Shown piece by piece: positions 1 through 14,020 of a DNA stretch of 64,000 bases. Made by a program: the position numbers and the translations under genes. The stretch covers positions 13,699,484-13,763,483 of the forward strand of contig NC_034414.1 in the NCBI RefSeq assembly GCF_002078875.1, written 5' to 3'. The first letter of the stretch is position 1. Every line of letters starts with the position of its first letter. This stretch comes from Numida meleagris (Eukaryota; Chordata; Aves; Galliformes; Numididae). The notes under the pieces are model-generated. The model saw only the letters and a list, made by a program, of their open reading frames with translations, was not told the DNA's origin and did no database searches.

Positions 1-3000
1 CCAGGAAGTGAGGATAAACTTAGGGATGACTCAATATAACTCATCCCAAACAAGACCAAACAGGCTGCATCTGATGGAGCTGGACTATGGCACTGTGAAG
101 ATACTTTGCCTCTCTGAAGGGTAATGGAGAAAGGGTGTAAGTACCTGACAGCTGGAGAAAGGTAACATCACCCAGATGAGCTACAAAAGAATACAGTAGA
201 GGCTTTTCTTTACACAGCAGTTAGAGATGAAAAAGTCACAGCTCGCAACACTGTTCTCAATGTCGTACTCTATTTGCCATAGCAAACTGACGCAAACAGA
301 AAGGACCCTCACTAGACTACCAGGAACTTACCCTCAGAAGTTACATCCACCAAGCCACAGACACAAGGCAAGAAGCCAACAATGGAGCAATCAGGAAAAA
401 GGAAATCCCTTGCATCATAAGATTCATCTGCCTGAAACCATCTGGAAATTGAGTCTTCAGGATACAAAGTTCATAGCATATTTTCTAAAGAAAACCAAGG
501 AAAAAAGACACACAGGTTTCCTGGGCTTTGACCCAGGAGACCCTCAAACTTCCTTCCCTGGTGTGATATAGTTCAGAGGAAGATTTAAATGAGAAATAAA
601 AAAATTTTCCACACCAAGATAGACAGACAACACCTTCCTCATCCTTCTCTAGCCAGTCTCACTTTATTTACTTCTTACCAAAAGGACAAAAACCTGTTGT
701 TTAATCTCTGGGGTGCTGTGATGAATCTAAAAACCTCAAGGAGAAAGACACAAGAGCTATCCCCTTCAAATCAGAGGTCCGAAGGAGTGCTATGAGCAGT
801 TTATCAGCCTGCACACATTCGTGAAAAGTCTTGCCTGTCTGACTGGAGTGAGCCCACTGGCATTTGGAGAACTCCAAACTTTACTAATGTGAAAGACTCC
901 GAATTTGTGGTGTATGACCGACAATGCTATTTCAAAGTCCTAAAAATCTTTTCCCACAAATAAGGGGTTGGAAAAGCAATGTTTGCTTCCACCAGCAAGT
1001 AAATCCTTACTTGAATGTATTCCTTAGATTTGATATAAAAATTAAGCCATTGGTTCTTCTACCTTTATCCACAAGCTGAATACTAATACAGCAGGAAGTT
1101 CGGTTCTTCCTCTGTGAAATTGTACTTGGCAGTAATGAGACAAATAAACAAACAAACAACTGGAATGAACTTTTTAGGAAATTAGTTGTTGTTGTTGTTT
1201 TTCCTAAGGAGGCCATCATTTGTCGCTGGCAAGCCATCATGACAATTTGTACACTTAAACAAGTTTAAGAGTAAATAAATACATAAAATATGCTTAAAAA
1301 TTAAACCTCAGACTAAAGAAAATAGTATCAATGTGATATGCTTTAACCAACATGCCTTGAAAAGCATTCAAAGAGTAAACAGGGCAGACTTATCAGATGA
1401 CATGCAGGGTTTAAAAAATTGCATCAGGAATTTCCTAACTACCAGTAATTCTTCTGGAGAAGAATACAATACAAAGCCAAGCATACTGTCATGTCACAAA
1501 CGTTCAAACATACACGCCTTCAGCAGCACAAATAACCATCAGGCCTTAGATGACAGACTTGAGGTGACTCCCTCCAACGTATTTTGAGGCGCCCCATCAC
1601 GTACAGTGACAGAATCCTGCCAAAGAAGTTCAGGGCATTTTCTGAAAAGCTTCAGGATCCAGATCCTCTCTTTGTCAAGTGGTTCAAGGTTAAAAGAAAT
1701 AATAATAATAGTTTCCTTCTCCTCCATTTTCTAGTTTTTTCAACCTTTATCATCTTATCTTTCTCCTGTTTTGTCACTGATGCAAAGGCAACGAGTACGC
1801 ATGGGAAAGCATCTACTGTAAATATTTCTTGTGTCCCAGTTTTGGTAATTAAAAAAAAAGAGGAAAATTATCAAAAAGGGAGTGTTCAACAAGGAGATGC
1901 CTGGAAGTCCGCAGTGCATTTTGAACTTCAATTTGTTCTCTGAGAGTATTTTTTTTTTTAATTAGGAATTCCTCAAGACAAGTTAAAAAATGCAGATATA
2001 GCCCAAGGAGTTATCTTAACAAGTTCATTGTTTGGTATCTCTGGGAAAAGAAAATCAAATGTATCTGGGAAATTACTGGAACTTCCAGATAATTGAAAAT
2101 AAGTTACTTAATTTTGGCTCTGCTTTTCACATTATGCTGTTTATTCAATCCCTCAAACTAAACTAACTTTATTGCACTTGAGCATTCATCAATTTCACCA
2201 AGAATCACAACAAAATTCATCAGTACAAAGCGAACTTTTCTTTTACAATTAAACTGCTGCAAAGACACTGCCCAATTAGTAGCTCAGACAAGAACGGACT
2301 CAAGTGCACACTGATAAACCACAGTTACAAGCTGAAAGATGACAGCAAACATGGGTTACTCCCCTGAAAACTGGCAGCTGCAGTAGGCTCCTACTTGCAG
2401 ACACAAATAGTAAGGGCACATCATATTTAAAGCGGGGAAAAAAAAGACCAAGAAACCCCTCCAGTCCCACAGAGCAGCGTCATACAACAGCACAGCAGGC
2501 ACCAGTACTTCTCACAGGTACATCGAGAGCGCTCAGGAACAATCCAGTTTAGATGAGCACACACCAGATGAACAGCTCGTCCTATCATCACATGCTATTG
2601 TTCACACACAAGAGTTCTTCCTAACACTGTTTAAATACACAACGTGGAAACTCTTGACGCAAATGGCCTTTGTTTCTTTTGCAAGAGATTTGTAACATTA
2701 ACTCATTAACCATAAATATTTAAAGTCCAATTCATAACATTGTTTTCCCCAAACCACTGCGCTCCTGTTATTAAGGTGCCGCTTTCGAAGTGGTGTTTTA
2801 TCTGAATGGCTTTTTACCAGCAGTTCCCAAATAAGGCATGGAAGCAAGCCCAACACGTCCAAGGTCACTGTTTGTGTGTCAGATTGCACTGATGGTTATA
2901 ACTGTTGCGGTTTCCCACCTTGAGAGAGCAGGAAGCTAAAGGTCTTCTGGGTAATCAAATGCACATGTAAAAACAATAAAATACACCCATAAAAAAAGGA

Positions 3001-5499
3001 GTGCCAAGCTTATTAATACAGTCTGCTTTTCAGAAATGGCAGCCAGCTTCAAGTGTTCTGTCCTAGACACCTTTTGCCTGATTTGCTATTATTACTACAG
3101 AGGTGCAACCAGTCAAAGCCACTGGAAATCAGCACAACAACAACAAAAGGACATCTGACAGTTCAAATGCATGACTGGTAGATGCATTTATTGCCTTTTC
3201 TTTTCTCCTCTCATTTCTGGAATATTGTGTTTAACACACCACAGAGAACAAAGGCTACCTTGTCATTGTGCGTAACATTTGTTAAAATGTTATGAGTAGA
3301 TTATTCTGAACAACAGATATGTCAAATCAAATAGGAGAAGAGTTAATCAATTTTTCACACAGCTGCTTTTCAGATACAAAATCTTGTTTGTTTCATTTGA
3401 AAAAAACGTGTATGAACTATAAGTTATTTGCAACAACAGCAGACATAAGGAAGCTCAGCGTGCCCAGTGAATGGAACATCCTAAAAGCACACCCAGAACA
3501 TCCCCTCTGAAGATCTCACGACCCTAAGCAAAGAGAACTGAAAAGAGTTGGGTAGAGGACTGAAAAGCAACAAAAATATTTGCCCGGAAACAGTAGATCT
3601 CTGGGTGCCACCAAGTCCTCTTCTAGGCATCACAGCAGAAAATAAACATCAACGTGAATGATAAGGTAGGCTTGGAAATAAAACATTTAACATCTACCTC
3701 CACTTAGGAAGCTGTGAGCATTTGATAACTTGTGTTTTCCCAAAAAATTCTTCCAAATATATTCAAAACCACCACCAAGAAGTTTCTACTTGTTCCTTGG
3801 GTGGTTTTAATTTCTTCGTGAATTAGATGAAAAAGACAAGAGCATAACTTGAACGCCTTCTCAAAGATCCTGAAAGAAAGGAATACACACATATGTACAT
3901 AACTTACCTGCGATGACTTGACACTTCTGATGTTGAACAATTTCCCTTTGAATTTGCAGTCTCTAACATGCATTTCTTTTGAGGTTAAGCTGACAGTGCT
4001 GAAGATGAAAGCTTCCTGTTCTAAATTAGGATTTTAATTAATCATTATTTGCTAATTCATTTTTTAGTTTGCCTTAACTGAAAATCTTAAAAATATCTTG
4101 TTATCTTTTAATTTCAGACATCTAACGAAACACTTGGGCAGAGATGCAGGGTTGATTTTTCATTATTATTTTTAATCCTCCTTTTACAAGTGCCACTTTC
4201 ATTAATACAGGGAAAAGTTAATGACTGCTTGAGCTGAGCGTATTGCTCTTGGAGGCCCAATCATGAAGCACGTGCTACTAGCATTTCTGTTTGCTTTTCA
4301 TTTTCTCTTTCAAACTATTCTCTATCAAAAGGAAAACCAGGCACCAAAAAAAGGGAACAAAACATAGATCAAGCATCAGTTAGTCCTGCTGGCCACAGCC
4401 TTATCATACTTCAGAGAAAAATACTTTCCAATGCTTCGAGTCAGTTCTTTCTTGTGAACAGCAAGGCTGTCTTCACAAGAGACTTGACAGAATGCTGCAG
4501 CTCTAAATATCTATTCAATAATAGCTATTCAGCTTGGATTACTTAATGGTTTTCCTGATCCCTCCAAACTTGTCACCTCAGCTATTGCAGACCCTGAAAC
4601 TAGATCTGAACATAACTGCTTCCCATCATCCCATGAGAAAAATAAATTAATTCTAAAGGTTACACAATGACAGGTAGCTTTCAACATTTTAATTGTCAAG
4701 ATTTAAATCAACAACATTAATGACTTTTCCAAGTCCCAGTGTTGCCTGACAAGAAAAATCAACACATGGTAATATCAGAACATTCTAAATTATTTAGTAT
4801 ATACCCAAGAGAAATCATAAGTAATTGTAACACTTAAGTACTTTCCTGTATCATCTGTAAGGCCGAATTGTTAATATGAAGGCAACTTTTTAGGAAGTTG
4901 GATTTATTTCTTTTTTGTTGGCTTTTTTGTGTGTGTGTGTTTTTGCTTGGTTTTTTTGTGTTTTGCAGGTGGTGTTGCAATATCACTGGGCAGGTGGCTC
5001 AGCACCACATAGCCAAATGCTCACTCTCTCTTACAGAGCGCTGGTGGAGATAAATGGAAAAAGGTATGCAAAAAGTGCAAGAACACATTGGTTGAGTAAA
5101 GGATAATTAAATAAGGAGATACATGCATGTAAGAACAAAGCAAAGAATTAAAGCAAGGGATACACAACACAATTGCTCACCACCAGCTGACCGATGCCCA
5201 GCCAGTCGCCAAGCAGTGGCATAGCTCCCCACAGTTTTATGGCTCAGCATGATGCCACGTGATAAGAGACATCTCTTTGGCCAGCTGGGGTCAGCTGTAC
5301 TGGCTGTGTCCCCTCCTAGTTCCTCATACATCCCCAGCTCCTTACTGGCAGGGCAGCGTGAGAAACTGAAAAGTTCTCAACTTCACATAAGCACTGCTTA
5401 GTAACAACTAAAAGAGCTGTGTTATCAATATTATTTCCATCCTAAATTCAAAACACAGCACTATGCTAGCCACTATGAAGAGAATTAACTATATGCATA

Positions 5500-5841
5500 T
5501 CACTACCAGGAAAAATGTAGCCCACACAGTCCAAATTTCACTGTGCTCACATCCACTGGTTGGTCTCCATAAACGTTCAGCAAACATTAATGAATGTCAA
5601 TGGGTGCCATTTTTTCCCACACGAAGGAATTCAATGACACGCCTTTGACAAAATGGTGTCTCATGTGGAAGCACAGATGGAGCAGACTGCCCCTCTGCCG
5701 CCATCCATTGTAAAACAACAAAATGTGATGGAATATTGTTGGGAAGGTTCAACCTCTACTGCCATACCACCAACATCCAGCTCTGACATTATGGGACAAC
5801 ACCATAAAATAGGAGACATTACTTTCAGAGCAGGCCTCATA
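5500..5841 (-). mobile_element. mariner (Galluhop-like) 5' fragment, copy 1
   Basis: Read on the minus strand, the element begins near 5,841 with a terminal-type sequence (tatgaggcctgctctgaaag, then aatgtctcctatttta). It runs into remnants of a mariner transposase N terminus. Recognisable pieces are APIDIH, then after a stop codon LLNVYGDQPVDVSTV, with frameshifts between pieces. That is the helix-turn-helix region of mariner family transposases; Galluhop is the known chicken representative. Only the 5' end remains and it cannot encode an active enzyme. It is closely related to the copy near 20 kb. Confidence 0.6.
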
Positions 5842-8289
5842 CAGACACACAGACATGTCCAGAGTTTAATTATTTACTGAAACTTCACATATCAGAGAGA
5901 TGGTTTCTGCCAGCAGTTTGAAAATTGCATTGTAATTATGAATTCATAACAGCCTCAGTCACACACCTGAAAGCACAGCTTTAAAATGGCTCAAGAGCTA
6001 CAGGATTAGAAAAGAATGCAGATGGCCATCCTCAGGCGTGGCAGAATCCCAATCACCATACACCAAGGAGGTCATCCAAACTTTTACACTGCTGCTTCTA
6101 TCTCCAGCCCCACCCTAACACAGGCTTTCTGCGCTATGGAAACAAAAAGTGGACACGGCAAGGGAACCAGGATAAACAAGCACTCTGCCAGCACCTTACT
6201 GCAGTTACGTGGACAATTGGAAGCACCAGAGTAACAATGTTCAAGCTTTAACTTCTCTTCAAATTTATCTAGATTTAATAACCTTCCTGTTTGGTTAACT
6301 TTGTCATGATGCTGAAAACATACTTCTGTTCAACTTCATTGCTTTAGCTGCTATTGCACAAACCACCGCTCCTTTTTAGTTTTGCACTTTCCTGTGCCTT
6401 TCCACCACCTCTTGCTTCCCCTAAAATGCATGTTACAGTCATAGAACAAACCTTCAGGCCCAAACTGATGGCAGGTCAAGAAGTCAAGAAACAAACTAAA
6501 GTGCCTCTCATCAGAGAATAAAGTCTGAGGACTCCCTGAATGAACACTCACTTATTACGAATGGCTACAATGGCTTTTGTTCCATGATGACACCCCCACT
6601 GTTCCTTAAGTTGTTGAAAAGATCAACTGTGCTCAAAGCAAATGACGGAACATATCAGCACAGGCCTGTGAAGGCAAAGACTTGGTGCCTTTCAAAAAGT
6701 GTCTAAACTCAGCCAATAATCTGCAGCCTATACACCTAAATATTCCTAGCTAAGCCTGCCATGCCTCCTGCAAAGCTCACATTCCTTGAACGCCCGGCAA
6801 GCCCCATGAGTACATGATTAGATGCATAGTTATTTCCACCACATACTGAGTTAGGGAGATATTTTTCTTATATGTAAATAGGGCACATAGTAAGCAACAA
6901 AGACAGCTCTTCAGAATTCAGTTGGACACAAGAGTTTACAAGCACGTCAGGTGTTTGATTGTCAAGCTGTTAACACTACAGAATTGCTATACTGCTTACC
7001 TGAATGCTAACTACACAGCAGAGATCCTTTATTAAAAAGCCACTCCTCTTTTATGACAAACAGGAACTGCTTGCTTCAAACAAAACTGAAAATACATTCC
7101 TTAGCTAGAATTGTGAATGCTTAGGAAGATTTTGCTCAGAAGTATAAATATTTGCTATATCATATCAGAAAAACAAGAGCTAGCAAATACAATGAAACAA
7201 AAAAATCAAGATGAGAAGTGAGAAAATACACGCCCCTTCTCCTATCCATTTAAGCTAAAGGGACAGCATAGCAATGCTGCAGAGTGGCAAAAGGACTTGA
7301 GCTGGTGACCATTTGAAAACTGATTAATTCCACATCCTACTTTGCTATAAGCAAGTATTGGCACAGACATCTGACCAGTGATAGCGTGGCTATGCATTAC
7401 TCCAGTAGGAGTGCTCCTCATCACAAGCTAGCTAAGGAGGCATCAACAGTTCAGCACTTCATATGCCAAGGCAGTTTCATCTACCAAATTCCTCATGCAA
7501 GGAGAAAAAAATCCTGGCAACTGGCAGTCACATGGAAAAGCGGTTTCCTTACACTTAATTGTAGAGAGGGTTTAACACAAAAATAAACTATTGCCCTTGC
7601 TTCTCACTGCTGTTTCTTCTAATCTAATATACAGGTACTCTACAAGAGCCCTAAGAAGCTGAGATACACAAAAATCAGAAACAAAAATGCCAAAGGAATA
7701 AAGAATTACGAAGGAAGACAAATATAGTTACAAAGAAAGGAGATGAAGTAGTAAACAGCTTCAGCCTTGCTCATGATCCAAAACCCAGTGATTTCTGGCC
7801 AAACCTTATTTAAAGACTGTCAAAGGTGCTAGAGACGCAGAGAGAGCACAGCTTTCATTTCAAGTAAGTGAGGGAGGTTCCAGCACATCTTCCTAAGCCA
7901 TGTGTGAAAGTCCCACCTACATACCACCCAGATTATTCTGGGCCAAAGTTGTTAACAAGAGGTACTGCTGAGATCAGAGAAGTGGCTTCCATCATAGCTA
8001 TTCCTGATTAGCTAACTGCTGCCAACCTGCCTCCTTGGCAGCTGCCACAACATACACATTTTTTTCATATTATCTTCTTTGAAACTACCAGTTTCAGTCA
8101 AACTAAAACCCAACATGTTTTTTTGTTTTGTTATTATATTTTAAAGTAACTCAGGTACAATTCTGCATTTAAGATGCTTGCCTGGTATTTCAAAAACCTG
8201 CACACCTATCAGTTTCTACTGATCCAGCTGTAGAGCCCTATAGACTTTGGTGTCAATTCAAATTCAGCTAGTTGACTTGAAAAAAAAAA

Positions 8290-9560
8290 ATCATCATCAT
8301 CGAATGGCTTGGGCTACAAGGGAACTCAAGGGTCATCAAGTTCCAACTCCTCTACCATAGGCAGGGTGACCAACAGCTAGATCAAGTACTATATCAGGCT
8401 GCCTAGGGCCCCATCCAGACTGGTGTTGAACACCAGGGACAATGCACCCACAAGCTCTCTCTAGGCAACCTGTTCCAGCACCTCATCGCCCTCTCAGTGA
8501 AAAGCTTCACCCTGACATCTAAATCATTCCGTGCTAGTTTAAAACCATCCCCCCTTATCCTATCACTATGCTTCCCTTTTTCTAGTCCCTGGGGACTCTG
8601 TCTGACAGCCATGACTTGTCAAATAGAGTGGCTTGGCAACTACATCAGCAAGCTCCCTTAGGACCCTGGGATGCATGTAATCTAGTGCCACAGACACGTA
8701 CACATTCAATCTCATAAGATGGCCTTGGACTTGCTCTGCCCTTACTGTTGGGGGGAGGGAGGGGGGGGAAGTCTGCTCCCTCAGTTTCCACCAAGAGGTT
8801 CAGGGATTTGAGGTTCAAGGATGCAAGAAATCCTGGCTGCCAGCAAAGACTGCGGCAGAGAACTCATTGAGTACCTCAGCCTTCTCCATATCTTTTGTTG
8901 CCAGTCCTCCTCCTCATTTATCAGAGGAGGTATCCTTTCTTTGGTTTGTCCCTTCTGATCAGTGTACCTACAGAATCCCTTGCTGTTTTTAACATCCCTT
9001 GCCAAGTTCAGTTCCATCTGTGCTTTGGCTTTCCTAATCCCATCTCTGCATGTCCAGACAGCATCCCCGTATTCTTCCCGGGTGACATATCCTTGTTTCT
9101 ACTGCAGTATATGCTCTTCTTTCCCCTCAGTTTGACCAGCAAGACTTTACCAAGCCATACCAGTTTCCTGCCACCTCTGCCTGCTTTCTTATTCAGAGGG
9201 ATAGAGAGCTCTTGCACTCTCCAAAAGGCATCAGTAAAGAATAGTCAGCTTTGCTCTCCCTCCTTTGCCTCTAAGGACAGCTTACCATGAGATCTCATCC
9301 AACAATTCCTTAAGCAACCTGAAGTTTTCTCTCCTGAAGTTCAGGGCCCTGAATTCAGCTCTTTGCCAGGTCCACATTCCTGGAGATCATGAACTCTACC
9401 AGGGCATGGTCACTGCAGCCCAGGCTGCCTCCATATCTTAATGTCTTTAATGATCTCCTCCACACTGGTGAGCACCAGGTCCAGTAACGCTTCACCTCTG
9501 GTCAGTCTGTCCAACAGTTGAACCAGTAAGTTATTGACAATGGACTACAGGAACAAGAAT
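8290..9560 (-). mobile_element. CR1 LINE, internally deleted, minus strand
   Basis: Reading on the minus strand, 9,560 to about 8,640 is a decayed CR1 ORF2 segment. It contains the C-terminal endonuclease signature (CSDHALVEFMI, around 9,390-9,420). Next comes the linker to the reverse transcriptase, with pieces such as LVKLRGKK (about 9,120-9,145) and MELNLARDVKNSKGF (about 8,975-9,017). The sequence then passes into a CR1 3' UTR (about 8,600-8,300) that ends in the usual tail. Most of the reverse transcriptase domain is missing between these parts, and stops and frameshifts break what remains. It is a 5'-truncated, internally deleted or composite relic, not an active element. Confidence 0.8.
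8750..8768 (+). other. G-rich tract (possible G-quadruplex)
   Basis: Runs of six, three and eight G separated by single A residues lie inside the CR1 relic. The long last run can supply the fourth stack, so a quadruplex is possible. Length variation and sequencing error are both likely here. Confidence 0.45.
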
Positions 9561-10240
9561 ATCTACAGCTTTGGAAGCAATTACTCCAAGTGAATTTACC
9601 ACTAGCCTAATTACCTAAGAGTGGCATGAATTCCCATTTTAAGTCTGTTGCATGAATATAGGACCATGCAACAAACAAATTTAAAAACAAACTTAAGTAA
9701 GTGCAGAAGCACTAATATTTAGAATTGTAATCTATGAAAATTAGTAATGCAGAACCTCATTTCAGCAGCAATGCAAGGTTATTATAGTATAGTAACAATT
9801 GGTCTTTCCTAGCTCTCCTAAAAAAAGATATTTAACAAAATAAAGAAGTTTAAAAAAAAGAAAAACCAACAACTCTTCCACATCTTAATATTGCACAATG
9901 TACTTCCAATCAATTTTTCCTTGGAAGTTCATTTTACATTTCTTTACCCATTTGATTCGATTGTGCAAACAGAATTCCCCCTGAAAATGAAGTATTTCTG
10001 TTGAATTCAGCAGAACATTGCTTGCCAGAAACATATCTCTAACACACAGTGTAAAATACAGTTCCTAATACCAGATGACGCTAAACAAACAGCAGCTCTC
10101 CACTGCCGAGCAATTAAAACTGATAAGAAGCCTGTGTTCTTCAGGACTTCTTTTCAACTCTAACAGTAAGCTCTGGAATCACCAGCCACTGAAGGTTTTT
10201 ATGACTTTGCTTTTTATGAATGCATTGCCTAACAGAAGAT

Positions 10241-10258
10241 AAGCGCTTTTGAGCGCTT
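10241..10258. repeat. Small perfect hairpin
   Basis: AAGCGCT and its exact reverse complement AGCGCTT flank a four-base TTTG loop. No gene context suggests a function. It lies in KCNQ1 intron 1. Confidence 0.5.
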
Positions 10259-13200
10259 GGCTGCTGTTTGCACACGATCAAGACTGTTGACTGGGGGTTT
10301 ATTGCCACAAAAGATGCCAACAGTACCCCAAGGACAGACTGGGACGTTCCAGCACTTGTCAGATGTGTGCCAGTTTCCCACGAAATCAAACACCGCTGTG
10401 ATTTCACAGAGCCACGGAGGACTTGGATGCCAGCATTCAGATTGTACTATTCACTCCAGCCAGAACAGGCACCCTACAAATTCACATTAGCTTGTGAGTC
10501 AAAAAAGGAGGAAGGATCAAACCTTATCTATGAAGCAGCGGTCAGTTCCTGATGCCGCTGTATAAACACACGCACTGGGGCACAGTAAGCAAGCTGCTCT
10601 GAAGCACTAGTGCAATATGAGAGCAGGATAAGCACAAAACACAGACTGGCCATTTGTTCTGTCACTCTACTTTAGAGCCATGAGTTTAATAGCAGTGTCT
10701 ATCCAGGTATGTGTAGTCAGTAGCTCTGCCAGGCACAAAGCGAACTTTTAGCCCCACAAAACTGCTGGTAAATACCTACACTGACAAGGTTTGCCCTTCA
10801 GAAGAAGCTTTGTTAGCTCAGGCTCATCCATGCTCTGCCATGGCTATCAGAACCAACTCGGGCCCTGCCAGCTGGCACAAGGGCAGGGTTTACAGATATG
10901 GTCCTCTACCTCCATGCTTACCAAAGCTTAATCGAGCCTGATCTAGCAGTCACAGCTCAAATACAACTCACATTTCAGATGCGCAGCAGAACAGCAGAGA
11001 TGCTTACATCTTTTAAAACCAGCTGGACTGGAATCAAGCCTCTAAGAGATATTAAGTGGAGAGAAAGCTACAAATCTTGTTGCTTCATTCAAGTCTAAGG
11101 GGTGCTGGAAGAGCTAGTCTCTTCCTCTCCTCTTCTGTAAACAAAGTAAAAAGAAGCTGCCAGCAAGGCTGACTCAAGAGGAGTTACAAGGAAGGAGCAA
11201 ACTTATAGTCAATCTTTTTTCCTTAAAGACTAGGCTATTTTTCTCCACGTATTTCAGCTTGTTTCAGCTCTTTAACGTGAAGACATTGTACTTGTTGAGC
11301 TTTGGGAACAAAAGCACACACTGTCTGGCTTCACTGCAGCTATTTTGTCTTCCTAGCACTGCAATAGCAACACTTCCCTTACAGCTATCCCATAAAAACC
11401 CCTAATTCTTCCCTACGTTTATCATGAAGTAAATGGGAGAACTGAAAAAAACAAAAACAACTCATTACTGTGGCCTCTCATAACTGTATACAAAATACAC
11501 TTCAAAAGACATGCCCTGAAATACTGGTCTTATTTTACAAAGTAGGTGCTAATCTCTGTGGAATAGCCAAAATTTTATTCTGGTTAATAATTTACTGCCT
11601 GTGGTGCGTTTTACCCCAATTGGATTTGATTTTTGCCTTCAGTTCCTGCCCTAAAATCACACGATTTTCCCAAGGCTGATGTTCAGCAGAACACCAAGTC
11701 TCTTCTACATGCCACAGAATTAAGGATTTGGGAGGTGTAGGAGGGGGGCAGGCAAAGAGAGGCACCATATAAAGTGAAAATGACAAGCAAGCCTGCTTAA
11801 CCAACAGATACAGTGTTTGAGAGAGATTCCAATAAACATACAGAGCACCTTGTTCTAACGAGATATAAGCACCATCAGATTGTATTTGCTAGGAGCATGG
11901 AATTATGGGGTATGAGAACCAAGGTTACAGGTGGCAGTTTCTTCCTAACATCACAAGACCTTTCTTTCCTTCTGAAACTGCATTTGTATTGAAGCCAGGT
12001 GCAGCCAGTAAACATCATAGCCAATGGCAGCTGATGGATTGGAACAAGCTCCTTGTTACTGGGTTGAATAAGCAAGTTCAAATGAAACTATTGATTTATT
12101 TTTTCTCCTTAACAGGTGGCAATTGAAACATAAGAAACTCATAGAAGCATCACTTGTAACAGAGAAGATACCATTAATAAAAGCAAACAGGATGCACAAC
12201 AACATACTTTTTAATACATATTTTAGGATCAGTTGCACTACCACTGCATAGGATAAAAGCTGAGTTTAAATCTTATGCTATAAGTTTGTATTTGTAGAAA
12301 AAGGCAGAATAATGGCCTTAACCTACATTGCAAAACTCTTGCCAAGTTCTTAGTAATATTCTGAGAGCACCTAGGTGCATCCTGTAGCTTATTGTACACC
12401 ACAGATTTCGCTGACAAAGAACCAGAACAAAAATTCATTATTTTGGATTGTACCACCTGTAGCAGCAGATTTACTTCATCTGGAGGAGATTTTTGCCACC
12501 TTCTCCTTAATGTGTCATTGATAAAACAACTGCTCAACGCAGGCAAGCACCAATTGAAAGCATCAATTAAGTTTCAGTGTAGGGAGGAGGAAAAACAAAA
12601 ATTCAATTCAGTCAGTACCAAAAAAAAAAGCGCCTCTAAAATACTTTGAACATGCACGTGTGATATTTTTGCTCCAAAATTCACACAGAAAGGAGATGCA
12701 GTAATTAGAACCTTTAAAAAATGCATAAAATACACATACCACTTTAGATATACAGGTACCCCACTGAGAAACACAGCAGCTTTGTCATGTTTGACAAGTG
12801 AGCCCGTGTGGTTTCCCCTCTCAGATACAAATCTATCTGCTGGAAGCCTTAGCCTTCCCTCTCAAATCCCTATCAAATACACAAGTAATCACAGACAAAT
12901 TTCTGTAGGACAAAAAAGAAGGGCATGCCGTGGAACTTCAGCACTCAGAAGCCTATGGCTGACAGTAAGTGCTACTTACACACTGTTAAAATAATCTTTG
13001 TGATATGCTTTTGTAATTCTGCAATGTGGTAGAAAGCATAGCAGTGATAGCAAAGTAACAAAGTGCTCGGCTGCAGCAAGTGAGGACTTACTCAAATGAT
13101 GCAGCAGATATGGGCACAGAAACAAAAGAAAAAAATCTGCTTACGCTTAGAAAGCCTCAGGCATGCAGGGATCTCCAGCAAGAAGCCCTCACCTCCACTG

Positions 13201-13540
13201 CCAACCCTTAAATGAGGTCTGGGAAGGGGTGGATCCTGGCTCCGCCCCTTCTGGTCACTCAGGCACATTGCTTGCACCTGAGCTCCCTTGGGGGTCGGCC
13301 CTGCCTTCACACCAGGTGACTTAGCACTTCTGCTACACCTTTCAACTACTAACTCCCATATATCAGGTCCCACCTGCAGGCAAAATTCACAGCCCTTCAG
13401 ACCAACGGTAACTACAGAATTTCTTGGTGATAGTACCACACAGGCCCTAAACATCACTGTCACAAGACGGAACTTAAGCAAGAAGAGAGCTCCAGTTCAC
13501 CATCTGACAGGTCACAAGGAAGAGACGTAAACATAATCAG

Positions 13541-13600
13541 GCATAGAATCACAGAACGGCAACTCGGTGCTGGGGAACCTCTTGTTGACAATCCCATTAA
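13541..13600 (-). mobile_element. Possible CR1 tail fragment
   Basis: The string catagaatcacagaacggca resembles the reverse complement of a CR1 3' end, but the sequence after it departs from the usual tail. It is short and weak. Confidence 0.35.
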
Positions 13601-14003
13601 CCAAATGATTTTCAAGGCACAATTACTACTGTTACTATCTTACAGATGGGCTAATAGAAAGCCTGAAAGAAATTTAAAATAGTCACATGCCATCATGAAA
13701 CAAAAGCACACTGCTTATAAAACAATCTGCCCTTAAATGAGGCTTAAAAGCTGGGACACAGAATATCTTTCTTATTGATTTTCAAGGGCACAGCCATCAC
13801 CCATCACTTGTGAATGAGATCATTCAACTCCCTTAAGATCCTAGACAGGTTGACATCTCCTTGCATGGTGAAACTAGGAAGTTCTTGCAACAAAAACCTT
13901 TGCCCCTGAGACACAGGAGAATTTATCTAATAGCATGCCCAGGTTCAAGTCTACCTCTCACTACAGAGAAGTAACAGAAAAGGAGTGAGGAGAAAAACAG
14001 AGA

Positions 14004-14020
14004 GGGGGAGGGAGGGAGGG
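14004..14020 (+). other. Canonical G-quadruplex motif
   Basis: Four G runs (5, 3, 3 and 3) are separated by single A residues, which is the most stable class of quadruplex-forming pattern. It lies on the plus strand of KCNQ1 intron 1, so KCNQ1 pre-mRNA carries the complementary C-rich strand. It may also be a short variable GGGA repeat. Confidence 0.6.

Noticed and set aside
8403..9290. Short ORFs on both strands at 8.4-9.3 kb
   Set aside because: They are pieces of the decayed CR1 ORF2 and 3' UTR, or antisense shadows of it, not independent genes.
10141..10552. Three overlapping ORFs on both strands
   Set aside because: Mutually overlapping frames of 77 to 94 codons with no family resemblance; most likely a stop-poor stretch.
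13092..13481. 129-codon minus-strand ORF over the GC-rich patch
   Set aside because: The frame is open largely because of the GC-rich segment; no recognisable domain or splice context.
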